The notes under the pieces were generated by a model. That model had not been told where the DNA came from. It did not search any database and saw only the letters and a list, made by a program, of their open reading frames with translations. Position numbers and translations under genes: made by a program. Shown here one piece after another: positions 15,069-15,497 of a DNA stretch of 15,497 nucleotides (position 1 is its first letter; each line of letters starts with the position of its first letter). Source of the stretch: an uncultured cyanobacterium (GTDB lineage Bacteria > Cyanobacteriota > Cyanobacteriia > PCC-6307 > Cyanobiaceae); the NCBI GenBank assembly GCA_903928835.1, contig CAIYSK010000070.1, positions 1 to 15,497 on the forward strand. Reading direction: 5' to 3'.

Positions 15069-15317
15069 ATGATCGTCCTCAAGATCTCGAATGCCTCCGA
15101 GGTCATCGCCTCCAAAATGGGGAAGTTTCTGGAAAGGCTGACCCCCGAAGGATTCGACGAGACCACCATCGAAGACGTCCTGCTCAAGAAGCTGATTGAA
15201 AACCTCCAAACCGAAGGCCTCAAGGGGGAGGTGGCTTCGGTAAAGGGGCTTGATTTACAGGGCAAGCACCTGGTGGTCGACGACGGCATGCACGTGCGCC
15301 GTCACGACACGTTTTAG
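15069..15317 (+). CDS. Small conserved cyanobacterial protein, function unknown
   Basis: An 82-residue protein from ATG at 15069, starting MIVLKISNASEVIASKMGKF and containing FDETTIEDVLLKKLIENL and a repeated basic/acidic pattern towards LQGKHLVVDDGMHVRRHDTF. I see no signal peptide, membrane segment or known catalytic motif. It looks like a small soluble alpha/beta protein with a helical middle. A similar small gene next to a TrmH-family gene is, as I recall, kept in picocyanobacteria, which supports it being real. The start lies 12 bases after tRNA-Leu(CAG), with no Shine-Dalgarno between. The open frame continues back into the tRNA, but that part is not protein. The stop TAG is followed directly by the GTG of the next gene. 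Confidence 0.85.
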   Translation: MIVLKISNASEVIASKMGKFLERLTPEGFDETTIEDVLLKKLIENLQTEGLKGEVASVKGLDLQGKHLVVDDGMHVRRHDTF

Positions 15318-15497
15318 GTGGCTTTTGATCGGCAGCGCCCCGCCGAGCTGATCACAAGCCGGCGGAACCCTTTGGTGAAGCGCCTGCGGGAGCTCCATGC
15401 CGCCAAGGGACGTCGGGAGCAGGGTTTGTTGCTGTTGGAGGGCACCCACCAGGTGCAGGAAGTGATCCGCCAGCAGCTCCTGCCCAGCGTTCTGTTA
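15318..15497 (+). CDS. TrmH/SpoU-family RNA methyltransferase (N-terminal part, cut by window)
   Basis: Sixty codons are visible from a GTG that abuts the previous stop. The translation has ITSRRNPLVKRLRELH (residues 12-27), GRREQGLLLLEGTHQVQEVI (31-50) and then LLPSVLL. This is the substrate-binding N-terminal domain of SpoU-type 2'-O-ribose methyltransferases, in which an L7Ae-like fold precedes the knotted SPOUT domain. The typical wording (SxxNPxVKxLRxL, then LLEGxHxVxE) is clear, but the SAM-binding knot lies outside the window. The target, 23S rRNA or tRNA, cannot be decided. No other start codon before the ITS motif fits better. Probable co-translation with the 82-aa gene. Confidence 0.88.
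   Translation, partial: MAFDRQRPAELITSRRNPLVKRLRELHAAKGRREQGLLLLEGTHQVQEVIRQQLLPSVLL

Noticed and set aside
1..15497. Search for CRISPR arrays, insertion sequences, phage genes and the cyanobacterial HIP1 octamer GCGATCGC
   Set aside because: No repeat-spacer array, transposase or terminal inverted repeats were seen, and no exact HIP1 was noticed by eye. Lack of HIP1 fits picocyanobacteria but was not counted by computer.

Overview
The window looks like chromosomal core DNA from a high-GC picocyanobacterium of the Synechococcus/Cyanobium type. Three things support this. FtsZ has the N-terminal extension seen in cyanobacteria. The gene order ftsZ-ftsQ-(small membrane protein)-ddl-miaB and murA-tRNA-Leu-argD-folC is what I recall from marine and freshwater picocyanobacteria. 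Several proteins (a DUF4359-type protein, a luminal-type pentapeptide-repeat protein, an 82-aa conserved protein) look cyanobacterial. I saw no insertion sequence, phage gene or CRISPR array. The high GC produces many long shadow ORFs opposite real genes.

Layout. (1) 1-4896, minus strand: miaB, ddl, a 136-aa membrane-anchored protein, ftsQ and ftsZ (cut by the window start) form a tightly packed envelope/cell-division cluster. The only sizeable gap, upstream of ftsZ, holds five degenerate copies of a 15-bp tandem repeat that encode most of a 17-codon reading frame in phase with ftsZ. (2) 4926-7183, plus strand: an enolase-superfamily dipeptide epimerase overlaps a DUF1611 protein by ATGA. (3) 7115-7238, minus strand: tRNA-His and its intrinsic terminator lie across the 3' end of the DUF1611 gene. 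(4) 7281-10413, plus strand: a DUF4359-like protein, a CodA-like amidohydrolase and an FAD-linked oxidoreductase, joined by four-base start/stop overlaps. (5) 10418-14833, minus strand: murA, tRNA-Leu(CAA), argD, folC and a secreted pentapeptide-repeat protein. (6) 14973-15497, plus strand: tRNA-Leu(CAG), an 82-aa conserved protein and the start of a TrmH/SpoU-family RNA methyltransferase.

How the genes fit together. MurA makes the first committed peptidoglycan precursor, Ddl makes the D-Ala-D-Ala end of the stem peptide, and FtsQ and FtsZ act at the septum. The epimerase plus DUF1611 pair could recycle peptidoglycan dipeptides. It also resembles the DgcA/DgcN pair, which turns D-glutamate into N-acetyl-L-glutamate. 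That product feeds the arginine pathway in which ArgD, encoded 6 kb away, acts. The substrates of the CodA-like protein and the FAD enzyme cannot be read from sequence. The CodA-like protein keeps the metal site but lacks two substrate-side residues of true cytosine deaminase.

Start codons are often TTG or GTG here (ftsQ, folC, the DUF4359 gene, the CodA-like gene, the FAD enzyme and the methyltransferase), and good Shine-Dalgarno sites are rare. Several starts are therefore choices, and the alternatives are noted in the entries.
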